A stretch of DNA of 64,000 nucleotides, taken from assembly GCA_022653075.1 (NCBI GenBank), contig JALCSB010000006.1, positions 1 to 64,000 of the forward strand. Reading direction: 5' to 3'. Below, one piece after another: positions 18,871 to 30,553 of this stretch. Below the pieces are notes generated by a model. That model saw only the letters and a program-made list of their open reading frames with translations. It was not told where the DNA came from and did not search any database. A program made the translations under genes and the position numbers. This DNA comes from Intestinimonas sp. Lineage in GTDB: Bacteria > Bacillota > Clostridia > Oscillospirales > Oscillospiraceae. Within the stretch, counting starts at the first letter, position 1, and every line of letters starts with the position of its first letter.

Positions 18871-19818
18871 ATGACCATTGATGAGACCGTGGCGCTGCTG
18901 CGCCGTAATGATAATATTCTTATTTTGACCCATAAGCGACCGGATGGGGATACGGTAGGTTGTGCCGCCAGTCTGTGCGCCGCTCTGCGCGCGCAGGGCA
19001 AAACCGCGTGGGTTCAGGAAAACCCGGAAGCCACCGATCTGTTTACCCCTTATCTGGCTGCTTATCTGGCACCGGAGGATGTTACTGTGGATTTTGTGGT
19101 GTCGGTGGACATTGCGGGCCGCGGTCTATTCACGGAAAGAGGCAAGCGTTGGCTGGAACGGGGCGTGGACTTGGCTATTGATCACCATCCGTCTTATGAG
19201 GGATTCGGGGCGGAAAGCTGCGTGGATGCCTCCCGCGCGGCCTGCGGGGAACTGCTTTATGACATTTTGCGCCAGCTCGGACCCATCACACCGGAGATTG
19301 CGCTGCCGCTTTATGTGGCGGTATCTACGGATACGGGGTGCTTTGAATATGGAAATACCACGCCCGGCACTCACCGGGTCGCGGCTGCACTGATGGAAGC
19401 GGGAATCGATTATCAGAGTGCGAATAAACGCCATTTCCGCACCAAAAGCTATAAGCGGTTGCGGCTTGAGAGCATGCTCGTGGAAGGTATGCACCTGTAT
19501 CAGAACGGAAAGGTTGCCATTGCCGCCATTACGCTGGCTGATATGGCCACCCTTCAGGCGACAGAGAGGGACGCGGAAGATATCGCGGCTTTTGTAGGGC
19601 AGCTGGAAGGAGTGGAAACTTCCGTGACAATCCGCGAACTGAGGCCGGGCTTCTGCAAGCTGTCGGTCCGCACCAGCGGCGGGCTGAACGCGTCGAAGGT
19701 ATGCGCCTTATTGGGCGGCGGGGGCCACGCGGCGGCTTCTGGCTGCGAGATAAGCGGATCGGTCGAGGATGCGGGAAAGGTGATTCTCCATGCCATAGAG
19801 ACGATACAGGGAGGCTAA
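18871..19818 (+). CDS. nrnA: DHH-family phosphoesterase, NrnA-like (nanoRNase / pAp phosphatase)
   Basis: Manganese-dependent DHH/DHHA1 enzyme that degrades 2- to 5-mer RNAs and, in B. subtilis, dephosphorylates pAp. The 315 residues carry the catalytic motifs THKRPDGDTVGCA (DGD), VSVDIAG and DHHPSY, and the substrate-binding DHHA1 glycine motif GGGGHAAASGCEISG near the C-terminus. The gene directly abuts rbfA (GAGGAAGGATCATAA ATG) and sits 3 bases before truB, the usual Firmicutes order. Both the motifs and the context support NrnA and not RecJ, which is much longer. Confidence 0.93.
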   Translation: MTIDETVALLRRNDNILILTHKRPDGDTVGCAASLCAALRAQGKTAWVQENPEATDLFTPYLAAYLAPEDVTVDFVVSVDIAGRGLFTERGKRWLERGVDLAIDHHPSYEGFGAESCVDASRAACGELLYDILRQLGPITPEIALPLYVAVSTDTGCFEYGNTTPGTHRVAAALMEAGIDYQSANKRHFRTKSYKRLRLESMLVEGMHLYQNGKVAIAAITLADMATLQATERDAEDIAAFVGQLEGVETSVTIRELRPGFCKLSVRTSGGLNASKVCALLGGGGHAAASGCEISGSVEDAGKVILHAIETIQGG

Positions 19819-19821
19819 ACT

Positions 19822-20697
19822 GTGGCGACCGGGATTATCGTAATTGACAAACCGGCGGATTGGACCTCCCATGACGTAGTGGCCAAGCTGCGCGGCATTT
19901 TTCATGAAAAGCGCGTCGGTCATGCCGGAACGCTGGACCCCATGGCTACGGGCGTTCTGCCGGTATTCGTAGGGCGTGCCACCCGTGCGGTAGAGTTTGC
20001 CGCTGAAGCGGGCAAGGAATATGTGGCTGGTCTGCGGCTGGGTGTTGTCACCGATACGCAGGACGTAACCGGGACGATCCTATCCCATGCGCCGGTTTCC
20101 GTTACAGATGGACAGATGCGGGATACAATAGAGAAATTTAAGGGTGAAATCCAGCAGATACCACCGATGTATTCCGCCGTAAAGATAAAGGGGAAAAAGC
20201 TCTATGAGCTGGCCCGAAAGGGCAGGGAGGTAGAGCGCGCCCCACGCGCCGTTACGATTTATGAGCTGGAACTGCTGGAGCGAGTAGGCCAAACGGATTT
20301 TATGCTGCGGGTGGCCTGTTCTAAAGGAACCTATATTCGAACCCTTTGCTATGATATCGGTCGGATGCTGGGTTGTGGAGGGACCATGTATACGCTGCGC
20401 CGGACCCGCGCAGCCGGTTTTTGCCTGAATCAGGCCATGACGCTGGAACAGGTTCAGCAGGCGGCAGATGAGGGCAGGGCGGAGAGCCTGCTCCTCCCTG
20501 TGGATGCCTATTTCGCCCGGTACCCTTCCCTTACGGTGGGGGAAGGAGAGGTGCGGAGCATTCGGAACGGCGCGGCATTTGTTTGGGCGGGGCAGGATGG
20601 AACCTACCGGGTCTACGGGCCGGACGGCACCTTTCTAATGCTGGGCCGGCTGGTGTGCGGGGAAATGATAACGATTAAGAGCTTTTTTACGGTTTGA
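19822..20697 (+). CDS. truB: tRNA pseudouridine(55) synthase
   Basis: Forms pseudouridine 55 in the T loop of tRNAs. The catalytic Asp lies in GTLDPMATGVLPVFVG, and the family motifs IDKPADWTSHDVV and KGTYIRTLCYDIG are present. A C-terminal PUA-like segment (SLTVGEGEVRSIRNGAAF) follows. The 291 residues are typical. It starts with GTG, with AGGGAGG upstream overlapping the end of nrnA. Part of the rbfA-nrnA-truB-ribF block. Confidence 0.96.
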   Translation: MATGIIVIDKPADWTSHDVVAKLRGIFHEKRVGHAGTLDPMATGVLPVFVGRATRAVEFAAEAGKEYVAGLRLGVVTDTQDVTGTILSHAPVSVTDGQMRDTIEKFKGEIQQIPPMYSAVKIKGKKLYELARKGREVERAPRAVTIYELELLERVGQTDFMLRVACSKGTYIRTLCYDIGRMLGCGGTMYTLRRTRAAGFCLNQAMTLEQVQQAADEGRAESLLLPVDAYFARYPSLTVGEGEVRSIRNGAAFVWAGQDGTYRVYGPDGTFLMLGRLVCGEMITIKSFFTV

Positions 20698-20740
20698 ACA
20701 GGCGAACCGAAAAGGAAAAAATAGAATGAGGTAAATTTCT

Positions 20741-21649
20741 GTGAGTGAGACAAAACGCGTGATAGCCCTGGGCTTTTTTGACGGGGTGCATATTGGCCAC
20801 GGCGCGCTGCTGCGCCGTGTGGGAGAACGTGCGGCGCAGCTTGGGGCGGCTCCCTCGGCGGTCACATTTGATAACCATCCCACCAGCCTGATCGTAGGCC
20901 AGCAGGTTCCGCTGATCAACTCCCCCGCGGACCGGGCTGATTTAATGCGGCGTCTCTACCACATCCAAGATGTGATTATAGCCCATTTTGATGAACAGAT
21001 GATGAAAATGTCATGGGAGAACTTCATTACCGATTATCTGGTAGGTGCCTGTAGTGCCGTTTATTTGGTGGCCGGGCATGATTTTCATTTTGGCTATAAG
21101 GGTGAAGGCAACCCGGAACGCCTGAAAGAGAAGTGCCGGGAGATTGGAATTGGCTGCGACATTATACCGAAGGTGGAGCAGGGGGGAATCACGGTTTCCT
21201 CGACTTATATCCGTACGTTGATTGCCCAGGGAGAGATGGAGAGGGCCATGGAGTTTCTGGGCCATCCCCATGTGCTGACCGATCGGGTATCGCATGGAAA
21301 GAAGCTGGGCGGCCTGTTGGGATTTCCTACCGTCAATCTTCATTTTGCAGATCGAGTTCTCGTACCCGCCTACGGTGTTTATGCCACCCAGGTATGGTTT
21401 GAAAACGGAGAGTGTCGTCCCGCGGTCACGAATGTGGGCATACGCCCCACGATCAATGACAATGATCAGGTTACGGTGGAGGGATTCATTCTGGACTTTG
21501 ACGGAGATCTTTATGGCCAAAACGTTCGCCTAGAATTTTTCAAGCGCTTACGAAGTGAACGAAAATTCGAGAGTCTAGAAGCGCTGCGCACGGAAGTAAT
21601 GCGAAATGCCCAGCAAACAAGGGAATATTTTAGCCGGCGCGAAGGCTGA
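20741..21649 (+). CDS. ribF: Bifunctional riboflavin kinase/FAD synthetase
   Basis: Makes FMN from riboflavin and ATP, then FAD. The N-terminal adenylyltransferase domain shows FFDGVHIGHGALL and FDNHPTSLI, then SSTYIRTLIAQGEMERA. The C-terminal flavokinase domain starts near 185 with GKKLGGLLGFPTVNL and includes NVGIRPTI. The 302 residues are normal. It starts at GTG. The nearest purine-rich ribosome site (AATGAGGTAA) is about 10 bases upstream. It is the last gene of the nusA operon and is followed by a terminator shared with eno. Confidence 0.95.
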   Translation: MSETKRVIALGFFDGVHIGHGALLRRVGERAAQLGAAPSAVTFDNHPTSLIVGQQVPLINSPADRADLMRRLYHIQDVIIAHFDEQMMKMSWENFITDYLVGACSAVYLVAGHDFHFGYKGEGNPERLKEKCREIGIGCDIIPKVEQGGITVSSTYIRTLIAQGEMERAMEFLGHPHVLTDRVSHGKKLGGLLGFPTVNLHFADRVLVPAYGVYATQVWFENGECRPAVTNVGIRPTINDNDQVTVEGFILDFDGDLYGQNVRLEFFKRLRSERKFESLEALRTEVMRNAQQTREYFSRREG

Positions 21650-21653
21650 TGAT

Positions 21654-21692
21654 AAAAAATGGTGTAACCCTTTTTAGGGTTACACCATTTTT
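21654..21692. terminator. Bidirectional terminator between ribF and eno
   Basis: A 15-bp stem (ATGGTGTAACCC region paired with GGGTTACACCAT) with A-rich and T-rich flanks on both sides serves the convergent ribF (plus) and eno (minus) transcripts. Confidence 0.93.
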
Positions 21693-21711
21693 CTCAGCAA
21701 AAGCAGGGGAA

Positions 21712-24556
<2,845 letters not shown>

Positions 24557-24589
24557 GATGGACCTCGTATTCATTCGAAACGTTAGGCC

Positions 24590-24619
24590 GCCGCTACCCG
24601 GGAAAGTGCGGGGAGCGGC
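24590..24619 (-). repeat. Intergenic hairpin between tpiA and gpmI
   Basis: GCCGCT and AGCGGC form a 6-bp stem with a further C-rich/G-rich inner pairing in the 77-base gap. No T tract follows, so it may influence mRNA processing or relative expression inside the glycolytic operon and is unlikely to terminate transcription. Confidence 0.4.
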
Positions 24620-24633
24620 GCGCCTTCGGCAAA

Positions 24634-25407
24634 TTATTCCTGATTTGCAGCCTCAATAATTTTCACAAAATCAGCGGGCTTCAGGGCTGCGCCGCCGACC
24701 AATCCACCGTCTACGTCGGGCTGCCCCAACAGATCCTGCGCATTCTTGGCATTCATGGAGCCGCCATACTGAATGGTGACGGAACGTGCCACACGGGCAC
24801 CGTATAGTTTGCGGATGACGGCACGAATGGTCTGACAAACCTCACCGGCCTGTTCAGCCGTAGCGGTTTTTCCGGTACCGATGGCCCACAGGGGCTCATA
24901 GGCGATCACCACATGACGCATTTTGTCGGCGTTTACGCCGGACAGGGCGCACTTTACCTGGTAGGTGATCAGGTCCATTGTAACGCCAAGTTCACGCTGC
25001 TCCATACATTCACCCACACAGACAATAGGCCGCAGGCCGGCTTCCAGCGCGGCATGTACCTTCTTGTTCACGGTGAAGTCGGTTTCGTTATAATATTGGC
25101 GACGCTCGGAATGGCCGATAATGACATATTTGGCCCCTACTTCGCGGAGCATCTCCACGGTTACTTCACCGGTGTATGCGCCGTTGGCCTCGTAGTGGCA
25201 GTTTTCCGCGCCAATGGCGACGCGGCAGTCCTTAAAAAGACGTACGGCCGCGGGGATATTAACAAACGGTACGCACAGTACGACCTCACACAGCTTACTT
25301 TTGGGTAAAATTGTTTTCAATTCCTCCGCAAATGACTTGGTTTCGCAGAGTGTTTTATTCATTTTCCAATTTCCGGCAATAATAGTTTTGCGATATCTTC
25401 TGTTCAT
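24634..25407 (-). CDS. tpiA: Triose-phosphate isomerase
   Basis: Interconverts dihydroxyacetone phosphate and glyceraldehyde 3-phosphate. The 257 residues contain AGNWKMNKT (substrate Asn and Lys), VIIGHSERR with the electrophilic His, the catalytic Glu in [11 protein letters not shown], and the phosphate loop GGSMNAKNA with VGGAALK. GGGG upstream of the ATG is the ribosome site. It lies between pgk and gpmI. Confidence 0.97.
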   Translation of the reverse strand: MNRRYRKTIIAGNWKMNKTLCETKSFAEELKTILPKSKLCEVVLCVPFVNIPAAVRLFKDCRVAIGAENCHYEANGAYTGEVTVEMLREVGAKYVIIGHSERRQYYNETDFTVNKKVHAALEAGLRPIVCVGECMEQRELGVTMDLITYQVKCALSGVNADKMRHVVIAYEPLWAIGTGKTATAEQAGEVCQTIRAVIRKLYGARVARSVTIQYGGSMNAKNAQDLLGQPDVDGGLVGGAALKPADFVKIIEAANQE

Positions 25408-25483
25408 GGGCGAATACCCCTTTCATTTATGATTGAATAAAAGAGACGGATCGAACATGAGGGGACGGATGATGGTTATTTGT

Positions 25484-26674
25484 TCATCTGTTCAGCAGAC
25501 AGGCTACACCAGGTAGCTCTTTACCCTCCAGAAATTCCAGAGAGGCGCCGCCCCCAGTGGAAATATGCGTGATTTTGTCGGCGTAGCCGAGCTGTTCCAC
25601 AGCGGCAGCGGAGTCACCGCCGCCCACGATAGTAGTAGCACCGGATTCGGACAGGGCACGGGCCACCGCGCGAGTGCCTTCAGCAAAGGCCGGAAATTCA
25701 AATACGCCCATGGGACCATTCCACACAACCGTGCCTGCTCCGGAAATGGCCTGTGTAAAGTTAGCGATGGTTTTGGGGCCGATGTCCATACCCATGAGGT
25801 CGGCGGGAATATTACCCTCCAGAGAAACCGGTTTTGCGTCGGCGGAGAATTCAGCTGCGGCCAGCGTGTCCACGGGAAGCAGGAAATGGACGCTGTTTTT
25901 CTTGGCTTTTTCCATCATATCCCGCGCATAATCCAGCTTGTCTTCCTCACAGAGAGATTTGCCGATGGTTTGACCTTTGGCCTTCAGAAATGTGTAGGCC
26001 ATCCCGCCGCCGATAATGATGGTGTCTGCTTTCTCCAAAAGATGATTAATCACGCCAATCTTATCGGAGACTTTGGCTCCGCCCAGAATGGCCACAAAGG
26101 GGTGCTTGGGATCGTTCAGCGCACTACCCATAACATCCAGTTCCCTGCCAATCAGAAAACCGGAGACGGCGGGCAGATAGGCGGCCACACCGACGGTAGA
26201 GGCGTGGGCACGGTGAACCGTGCCAAACGCGTCGGAAACATACAATTCGGCAAAAGAAGCGAGCGCTTTGGCGAACTCGGGGTCGTTCTTTTCCTCGCCC
26301 TTTTCAAATCGCAGATTTTCCAGCAGCATGATTTGGCCGGGTTGCAGCGCGGCGGCCTTGGCTTTAGCGTCAGGCCCAACCACGTCCTTACAGAAAATAA
26401 CCGGTCGGCCTAAAAGCTGAGACAGGCGCTCCGCTACCGGGGCCAGAGACAGAGCAGGTTTCCACTCCCCCTTTGGTTTCCCAAGATGAGAACAGGCCAC
26501 CACGGCGGCACCCTGTTCCAGCAGATAGCGAATGGTGGGCAGAGAAGCTACAATCCGCTTATCGTCGGTAATCATGCCGGTCGATTTGTCCTGCGGCACA
26601 TTAAAATCACAGCGAAGGAGGACCTTTTTCCCCCTTACATCTACATCCCGCACCGTTTTTTTGCTGTAGTTCAT
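25484..26674 (-). CDS. pgk: Phosphoglycerate kinase
   Basis: Transfers phosphate from 1,3-bisphosphoglycerate to ADP. The 396 residues have the N-domain motif [13 protein letters not shown], the substrate-binding HLGKPKGE, and the C-domain nucleotide site [24 protein letters not shown] and [13 protein letters not shown], with the hinge [15 protein letters not shown] precedes the ATG. gapA, often next to pgk in Firmicutes, is not in this window. Confidence 0.98.
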   Translation of the reverse strand: MNYSKKTVRDVDVRGKKVLLRCDFNVPQDKSTGMITDDKRIVASLPTIRYLLEQGAAVVACSHLGKPKGEWKPALSLAPVAERLSQLLGRPVIFCKDVVGPDAKAKAAALQPGQIMLLENLRFEKGEEKNDPEFAKALASFAELYVSDAFGTVHRAHASTVGVAAYLPAVSGFLIGRELDVMGSALNDPKHPFVAILGGAKVSDKIGVINHLLEKADTIIIGGGMAYTFLKAKGQTIGKSLCEEDKLDYARDMMEKAKKNSVHFLLPVDTLAAAEFSADAKPVSLEGNIPADLMGMDIGPKTIANFTQAISGAGTVVWNGPMGVFEFPAFAEGTRAVARALSESGATTIVGGGDSAAAVEQLGYADKITHISTGGGASLEFLEGKELPGVACLLNR

Positions 26675-26675
26675 C

Positions 26676-27164
26676 TCAAAAAGCTCCTTTCATCTCACCC
26701 TCGCCGCTCAGTTGCGGAAAGCCGAGCTGCCGGAGGGCCTCGTAAGCAACGATAGCCACGGAGTTTGCCAGATTGAGACTGCGGGCATCAGCCCGCATTG
26801 GAATACGAAGACAGCGTTCATAATAAGCCATACGAAAATCCAAAGAGAGTCCGGCGGTCTCTTTCCCCAAAAAAAGCCAGCAGCCATCTCGGAATTGCGC
26901 CTGATTATAGGAACGTGGGGCCTTGGTCGTGGCAAGCCACAGATCCGAGATGGAATTCTGTGAAAACAGGTCGTCCAGATTCTCGTATACTCGAAGGTCC
27001 ACCATAGGCCAGTAATCCAGCCCAGCCCGCTTGACCGCCCGGTCAGAGATGTCGAAACCCAGCGGCTTAACCAGGTGCAGACGACTGCGGGTGGCAGCAC
27101 AGGTCCGTGCAATGTTACCAGTATTCATGGGGATTTCTGGCTCTACCAACACAATGTTCAGCAT
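26676..27164 (-). CDS. trmL: tRNA (cytidine(34)-2'-O)-methyltransferase (TrmL type)
   Basis: SPOUT (SpoU) methyltransferase that 2'-O-methylates the wobble base of tRNA-Leu isoacceptors. Its N-terminus [19 protein letters not shown] and C-terminal knot motif [19 protein letters not shown] match TrmL/CspR. I choose the ATG at 27164 (162 residues). It matches the family start, and the upstream in-frame ATG at 27182 would sit almost at the predicted transcription start. The ribosome site is GGGTGAAGG. It is the first gene of the glycolytic unit and its stop lies 1 base from the pgk start, an unusual pairing of tRNA modification with glycolysis. Confidence 0.9.
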   Translation of the reverse strand: MLNIVLVEPEIPMNTGNIARTCAATRSRLHLVKPLGFDISDRAVKRAGLDYWPMVDLRVYENLDDLFSQNSISDLWLATTKAPRSYNQAQFRDGCWLFLGKETAGLSLDFRMAYYERCLRIPMRADARSLNLANSVAIVAYEALRQLGFPQLSGEGEMKGAF

Positions 27165-27191
27165 TCCTTCACCCGTCTTCATATCAGACCC

Positions 27192-27220
27192 ATTGTAACC
27201 TATTGTGTCGGGAATTACAA
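27192..27220 (-). promoter_or_regulatory. Promoter of the trmL-pgk-tpiA-gpmI-eno operon
   Basis: On the minus strand TTGTAA (27215-27220), a 17-bp spacer and TACAAT (27192-27197). Transcription would start near 27185, giving a leader of about 20 bases to the trmL ATG at 27164. Confidence 0.75.
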
Positions 27221-27329
27221 CACAAAAAGGCCGAAAAGAAGTATAAAATTCTTTCGTTTTGCAACCTTGTGGCAGAAATAAATAACTTTTCAGAAAGTTC
27301 TTTTCCTATTAGAATACTTGTGGTATGCT

Positions 27330-27335
27330 TATAAT
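27330..27335 (+). promoter_or_regulatory. Probable proBA promoter -10 box
   Basis: A perfect TATAAT preceded by an A/T-rich stretch. No good -35 hexamer lies at 16-18 bp. Transcription would start just before the hairpin at 27342-27375. Confidence 0.45.
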
Positions 27336-27341
27336 CATATA

Positions 27342-27375
27342 CCATCCGGGTGAGATCCGGGCACCAGCCGGATGG
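27342..27375 (+). promoter_or_regulatory. Hairpin in the proBA leader
   Basis: CCATCCGG (27342-27349) and CCGGATGG (27368-27375) pair perfectly around an 18-base loop, right at the predicted 5' end of the mRNA and about 70 bases before proB. It matches no riboswitch or T-box I know. A 5' stabiliser or attenuator is possible. Confidence 0.5.
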
Positions 27376-27446
27376 AGGAAAATAGAGCCGGACGTAACGT
27401 GGGCGCTCCCGCGCCGTGCAAATTCTGAAAGAGAGAGGCGGACGCA

Positions 27447-28274
27447 TTGAACGAGCAAGCGAATCATCTCCGCGTGGTGATCAAAGTGGGCACCTCAACG
27501 CTGACCCATGATACCGGGCGGCTGAATTTTCACAGTATGGAGCGACTGTCCCGGACCCTGTCCGATTTACAGGGGATGGGACATCAGATTATTCTGGTGT
27601 CCTCCGGTGCCATTGGAATCGGCACCTCAAAGTTGGGGCTTGTCCGGCGTCCCACCCAACTGAGGATGAAACAGGCCGCCGCCGCAGTGGGCCAGTGTAT
27701 GATGATGCACTTGTACGATAAGATGTTTGGGGAATATAACCGCATCGTGGCCCAAATTCTGCTGACCGGCGAAGATGTGGACGAACCCGCCAGGGCGGCA
27801 CATCTCACCAGCACCTTTGAGGCGCTTCTGGAGATGGGGGTAATCCCGGTGGTTAATGAAAACGATTCGGTTTCCTCCGCGGAGATCGAGACCGGGAGGT
27901 GCAAGGTCCTGGGTGATAACGACACCCTGTCGGCTATTGTGGCCAGGCTTTGCCGGGCGGACCTTCTGGTGCTGCTGTCCGATATCGACGGGCTGTATAA
28001 CGCGGACCCTCACGAAAACCCGGATGCCAGGCTGATCAGCCGTGTGACGGAGGTGACACCGGAACTGAGAGAGATGGCGGGCGGCGCCGGAACTTGGCGC
28101 GGAACCGGCGGTATGACCACCAAACTGGATGCGGCGGCCATCGCCATGGAGGCGGGAATCGATATGGTGATTACCAATGGAGCGCGCATGGAGGCGCTGT
28201 ATGACATTGTGGCGGGGAAGGACGTCGGAACCCGGTTCTGCCCGGAAAAAACAGGAGGAGCGTGTAAAGTATGA
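27447..28274 (+). CDS. proB: Glutamate 5-kinase
   Basis: First enzyme of proline synthesis, phosphorylating the gamma-carboxyl of glutamate. It is an amino-acid-kinase-fold protein of 275 residues, so it lacks the C-terminal PUA domain of the longer (about 370-residue) enzymes. Motifs include VIKVGTSTLTH, ILVSSGAIGIGTSKLG, VVNENDSVSSAEI, FGDND-like LGDNDTLSAIVA and GTGGMTTKLDAA. It starts at TTG behind GAGAGAGG. The stop overlaps the proA ATG by four bases (ATGA), so the pair is translationally coupled. This helps pass the labile glutamyl phosphate to ProA. Confidence 0.95.
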   Translation: MNEQANHLRVVIKVGTSTLTHDTGRLNFHSMERLSRTLSDLQGMGHQIILVSSGAIGIGTSKLGLVRRPTQLRMKQAAAAVGQCMMMHLYDKMFGEYNRIVAQILLTGEDVDEPARAAHLTSTFEALLEMGVIPVVNENDSVSSAEIETGRCKVLGDNDTLSAIVARLCRADLLVLLSDIDGLYNADPHENPDARLISRVTEVTPELREMAGGAGTWRGTGGMTTKLDAAAIAMEAGIDMVITNGARMEALYDIVAGKDVGTRFCPEKTGGACKV

Positions 28275-29518
28275 CGGAGCTGGAAAAGCAGGGGATGGAG
28301 GCCAAAGCCGCCGAGCGGATTCTTGCCACAGCGGGCGAGGACCGGAAGAATCGGGCGTTGGAGGCCATCGCGAAAGCGCTCACCACACGGCAGGATGAGA
28401 TCCTGCAAGCCAACGCCGGAGATTTGGCAGAGGCGCGGAATGGTGGAATGCGGGAGGCGTTGCTGGATCGGCTGACCCTCACGCCGGAGCGCATAGAGGG
28501 TATTGTGGCCGGTGTGCGGCAGGTGGCCGCGTTACCCGATCCGATCGGCGTTGTGACAAAAATGAGCCGCCGCCCCAACGGACTGATTATCGGCAAACGC
28601 AGAGTTCCCCTTGGTGTAATTGGAATTATCTATGAAGCACGCCCCAATGTGACCGTGGATGCCGCCGCGCTGTGTCTCAAGTCGGGCAATGCTGTTATTC
28701 TCCGGGGCGGCAAAGAGGCGTTTGGGACTAATTGTGTCACCGTGGCTGCCATGCGGCAGGCGTTGGCGGAAAGCGGCCTGCCGGAGAACTGCATCAGTCT
28801 GGTGCAGGACACAACCCACGCCGGAGCGCAGGAGCTGATGAGCCTGAGCGGGTACCTGGATGTGCTGATTCCCAGAGGCGGCGCGGGGCTGATCAAAACT
28901 GTGGTAAAGAATGCGAAGGTACCAGTAATTGAGACCGGCGTGGGCGTATGCCATGTCTATGTGGATAAGGACGCGGACCTCGCCATGGGGGCAAATATTA
29001 TTTATAATGCGAAGTGCTCCCGTCCATCGGTGTGCAATGCCGCGGAGTGTCTGCTGGTTCATCAAAATGTGGCGGAGCGGTTCCTTCCCATGGCGGCGGA
29101 CCGTTTGGAGGAAAAGCATGTGGAGTTACGCTGCGACGAGGCGGCCCGCACAATTCTGGGGGACCGGGCCGTGCCGGCATCCGACGCGGACTGGGATACG
29201 GAGTATGGCGACTATATTCTGGCGGTCCATGTGGTAAAGGATACGGAAGAGGCGATCGACTTTATTTCAGCGCACGGCACCGGCCACTCCGAAGCGGTTG
29301 TAACTGCGAATTACTTTACCGCACAGCACTTCCTGGATGCGGTGGATGCGGCCGCGGTCTACGTCAATGCATCCACCCGCTTTACCGACGGCTTTGAGTT
29401 TGGACTTGGCGCTGAAATCGGTATTTCCACACAAAAAATGCATGCCCGCGGCCCCATGGGGCTGGAGGAACTTACCAGCAGCAAATATGTGATCTACGGC
29501 GAAGGGCAGATACGATGA
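28271..29518 (+). CDS. proA: Glutamate-5-semialdehyde dehydrogenase (gamma-glutamyl phosphate reductase)
   Basis: NADPH-dependent reductase of the aldehyde dehydrogenase fold that turns glutamyl 5-phosphate into glutamate semialdehyde. The 415 residues show GVIGIIYEARPNVTVDAA, LRGGKEA and the active-site Cys region YNAKCSRPSVCNAAE, ending with FGLGAEIGISTQKMHARGPMGLEEL. It overlaps proB by four bases with GGAGG inside the proB end. A strong terminator follows, so proBA is a self-contained unit. proC is not in the window. Confidence 0.97.
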   Translation: MTELEKQGMEAKAAERILATAGEDRKNRALEAIAKALTTRQDEILQANAGDLAEARNGGMREALLDRLTLTPERIEGIVAGVRQVAALPDPIGVVTKMSRRPNGLIIGKRRVPLGVIGIIYEARPNVTVDAAALCLKSGNAVILRGGKEAFGTNCVTVAAMRQALAESGLPENCISLVQDTTHAGAQELMSLSGYLDVLIPRGGAGLIKTVVKNAKVPVIETGVGVCHVYVDKDADLAMGANIIYNAKCSRPSVCNAAECLLVHQNVAERFLPMAADRLEEKHVELRCDEAARTILGDRAVPASDADWDTEYGDYILAVHVVKDTEEAIDFISAHGTGHSEAVVTANYFTAQHFLDAVDAAAVYVNASTRFTDGFEFGLGAEIGISTQKMHARGPMGLEELTSSKYVIYGEGQIR

Positions 29519-29534
29519 GGCGTTAGCCGAATAG

Positions 29535-29575
29535 AAAGAGGGAGCGCGAAGAGTCTTCGCGCTCCCTCTTTCTTA
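29535..29575 (+). terminator. Terminator of proBA
   Basis: A perfect 16-bp stem (29535-29550 against 29556-29571, GAGTC loop) followed by CTTAT. It may also act on transcripts from the minus-strand gene at 29663, because the left flank is A-rich. Confidence 0.9.
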
Positions 29576-29662
29576 TAGGGATAGGTTATATATGTACAAT
29601 GGCAGGAGACCGGGATAAAAAACTTGCTCGGATAAAACACGGCGATAGTTTCATTTTCGCAG

Positions 29663-30061
29663 TTACTGCCTGCTTTTTGCAAACGCACCGATTTTTTTAT
29701 CCATGTTCGAAATATGCTTTGTCAGCCAATCAAGTACCATCTGATTAGCATTTAAGATGACCATCAAATTTCCACCTGAGGTATCGTAATCACTGCGCAG
29801 CTTGGCCAACTGCGCAATAAAGGCGGCATGTGCCTTTTTCTGAGCATCGTACTCAGGATAGTGGATACTCAGCATATAATTCTCTTCATCTTTAAAGTGC
29901 TTTTTGGTATAGTCATCCAAAAATGCAAGCAATTCACCCAAGTATTCTTTAGCCTGGTGTTTCTGACCAGCTTCAAAAAGTTTATCGGCGTATTCAAACC
30001 ATTTTTTGTGCTGGGCGTCGATTATTTCTACACCGACTGACAAGTTTGGTGTCCATGGCAT
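29663..30061 (-). CDS. Bacteriohemerythrin family protein
   Basis: Single-domain, cytoplasmic four-helix-bundle protein of 132 residues that would bind O2 at a non-haem di-iron site, for oxygen sensing, storage or detoxification in an anaerobe. Ligands in the expected places are His18 (DAQHKKWF), His55 and Glu59 (HFKDEE), His78, His116 and Asp121 (KHISNMD). The first His of the HxxxH pair is replaced by Gln74 (YDAQKKAHAAF), so one iron ligand is changed. AAGGAGGG precedes the ATG and the gene has its own promoter. It is monocistronic. Confidence 0.92.
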   Translation of the reverse strand: MPWTPNLSVGVEIIDAQHKKWFEYADKLFEAGQKHQAKEYLGELLAFLDDYTKKHFKDEENYMLSIHYPEYDAQKKAHAAFIAQLAKLRSDYDTSGGNLMVILNANQMVLDWLTKHISNMDKKIGAFAKSRQ

Positions 30062-30093
30062 AGGAATCCCTCCTTATTTGTATGATTTCTTAT

Positions 30094-30122
30094 ATTTTAC
30101 TAGAAGTTGGCAGGATATGCAA
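30094..30122 (-). promoter_or_regulatory. Promoter of the hemerythrin gene
   Basis: Minus strand: TTGCAT (30117-30122), a 17-bp spacer and TAAAAT (30094-30099), starting about 30 bases before the ATG. The stretch 30123-30282 beyond it holds no gene I can support. Confidence 0.7.
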
Positions 30123-30282
30123 GTAGCTTACCCGGTAAAAATAAAAAATAAAGGGACAAATAGTTGGAAACCAATGCCAGATGGGGGACTGGGGCTTACA
30201 CAGAGGGCTTATACCGTTTTGAAAGGATCAGCATGTTTTATTTTCCATTTAAGCGGGCATACTATGCGCGGAGGTGAGTAAC

Positions 30283-30453
30283 TTGAAGTACGTTGATCTT
30301 TTTGATCTGCTGGACAAGGAGCCCCAGGCAAAAACATACTTTAACAAGCTTCCCGAAAATGTGAAGCAGCAGATTCAGGGCCAGTCCAAAAATATCGACT
30401 CTTTCGACAGTCTGAGAAACTACGCCGAAACCCAGAATCGCAGCAACGGTTAA
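30283..30453 (+). CDS. Small 56-residue protein, unknown function
   Basis: A short gene with an excellent ribosome site (GGAGGTG, 30270-30276) six bases before a TTG start, ending at a TAA directly followed by a terminator. The protein reads MKYVDLFDLLDKEPQAKTYF, then NKLPENVKQQIQG and SFDSLRNYAETQNR. It is soluble, helical in appearance, rich in Gln and Asn, without cysteines. Similar short proteins with a FDLLD..P..K.YF..LP pattern occur in clostridia, as far as I recall, without known function. It sits directly before the spore germination pair cwlJ-gerQ and may be sporulation linked. Confidence 0.75.
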   Translation: MKYVDLFDLLDKEPQAKTYFNKLPENVKQQIQGQSKNIDSFDSLRNYAETQNRSNG

Positions 30454-30462
30454 CCTTTGCAG

Positions 30463-30492
30463 GCCGCCCCTTTTATTTGGGGCGGCTTTTTA
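30463..30492 (+). terminator. Terminator after the 56-residue gene
   Basis: GCCGCCCC (30463-30470) pairs with GGGGCGGC (30479-30486) and is followed by TTTTTAT. Confidence 0.93.
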
Positions 30493-30553
30493 TATCCTAT
30501 GCCTTTTGAACATTATTTCAAAAAGGGAATACTATGGTAGCGAGGTGGAACGT

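Noticed and set aside
27342-27415. Possible T-box or known riboswitch before proB
   Set aside because: The T-box core sequence and an antiterminator/terminator pair are missing.
30258-30265. CATACTAT as a firm sigma-E or sigma-G promoter for the 56-residue gene
   Set aside because: No proper -35 element, and the implied transcription start would cut into the ribosome site. Kept only as a shared motif in the findings.
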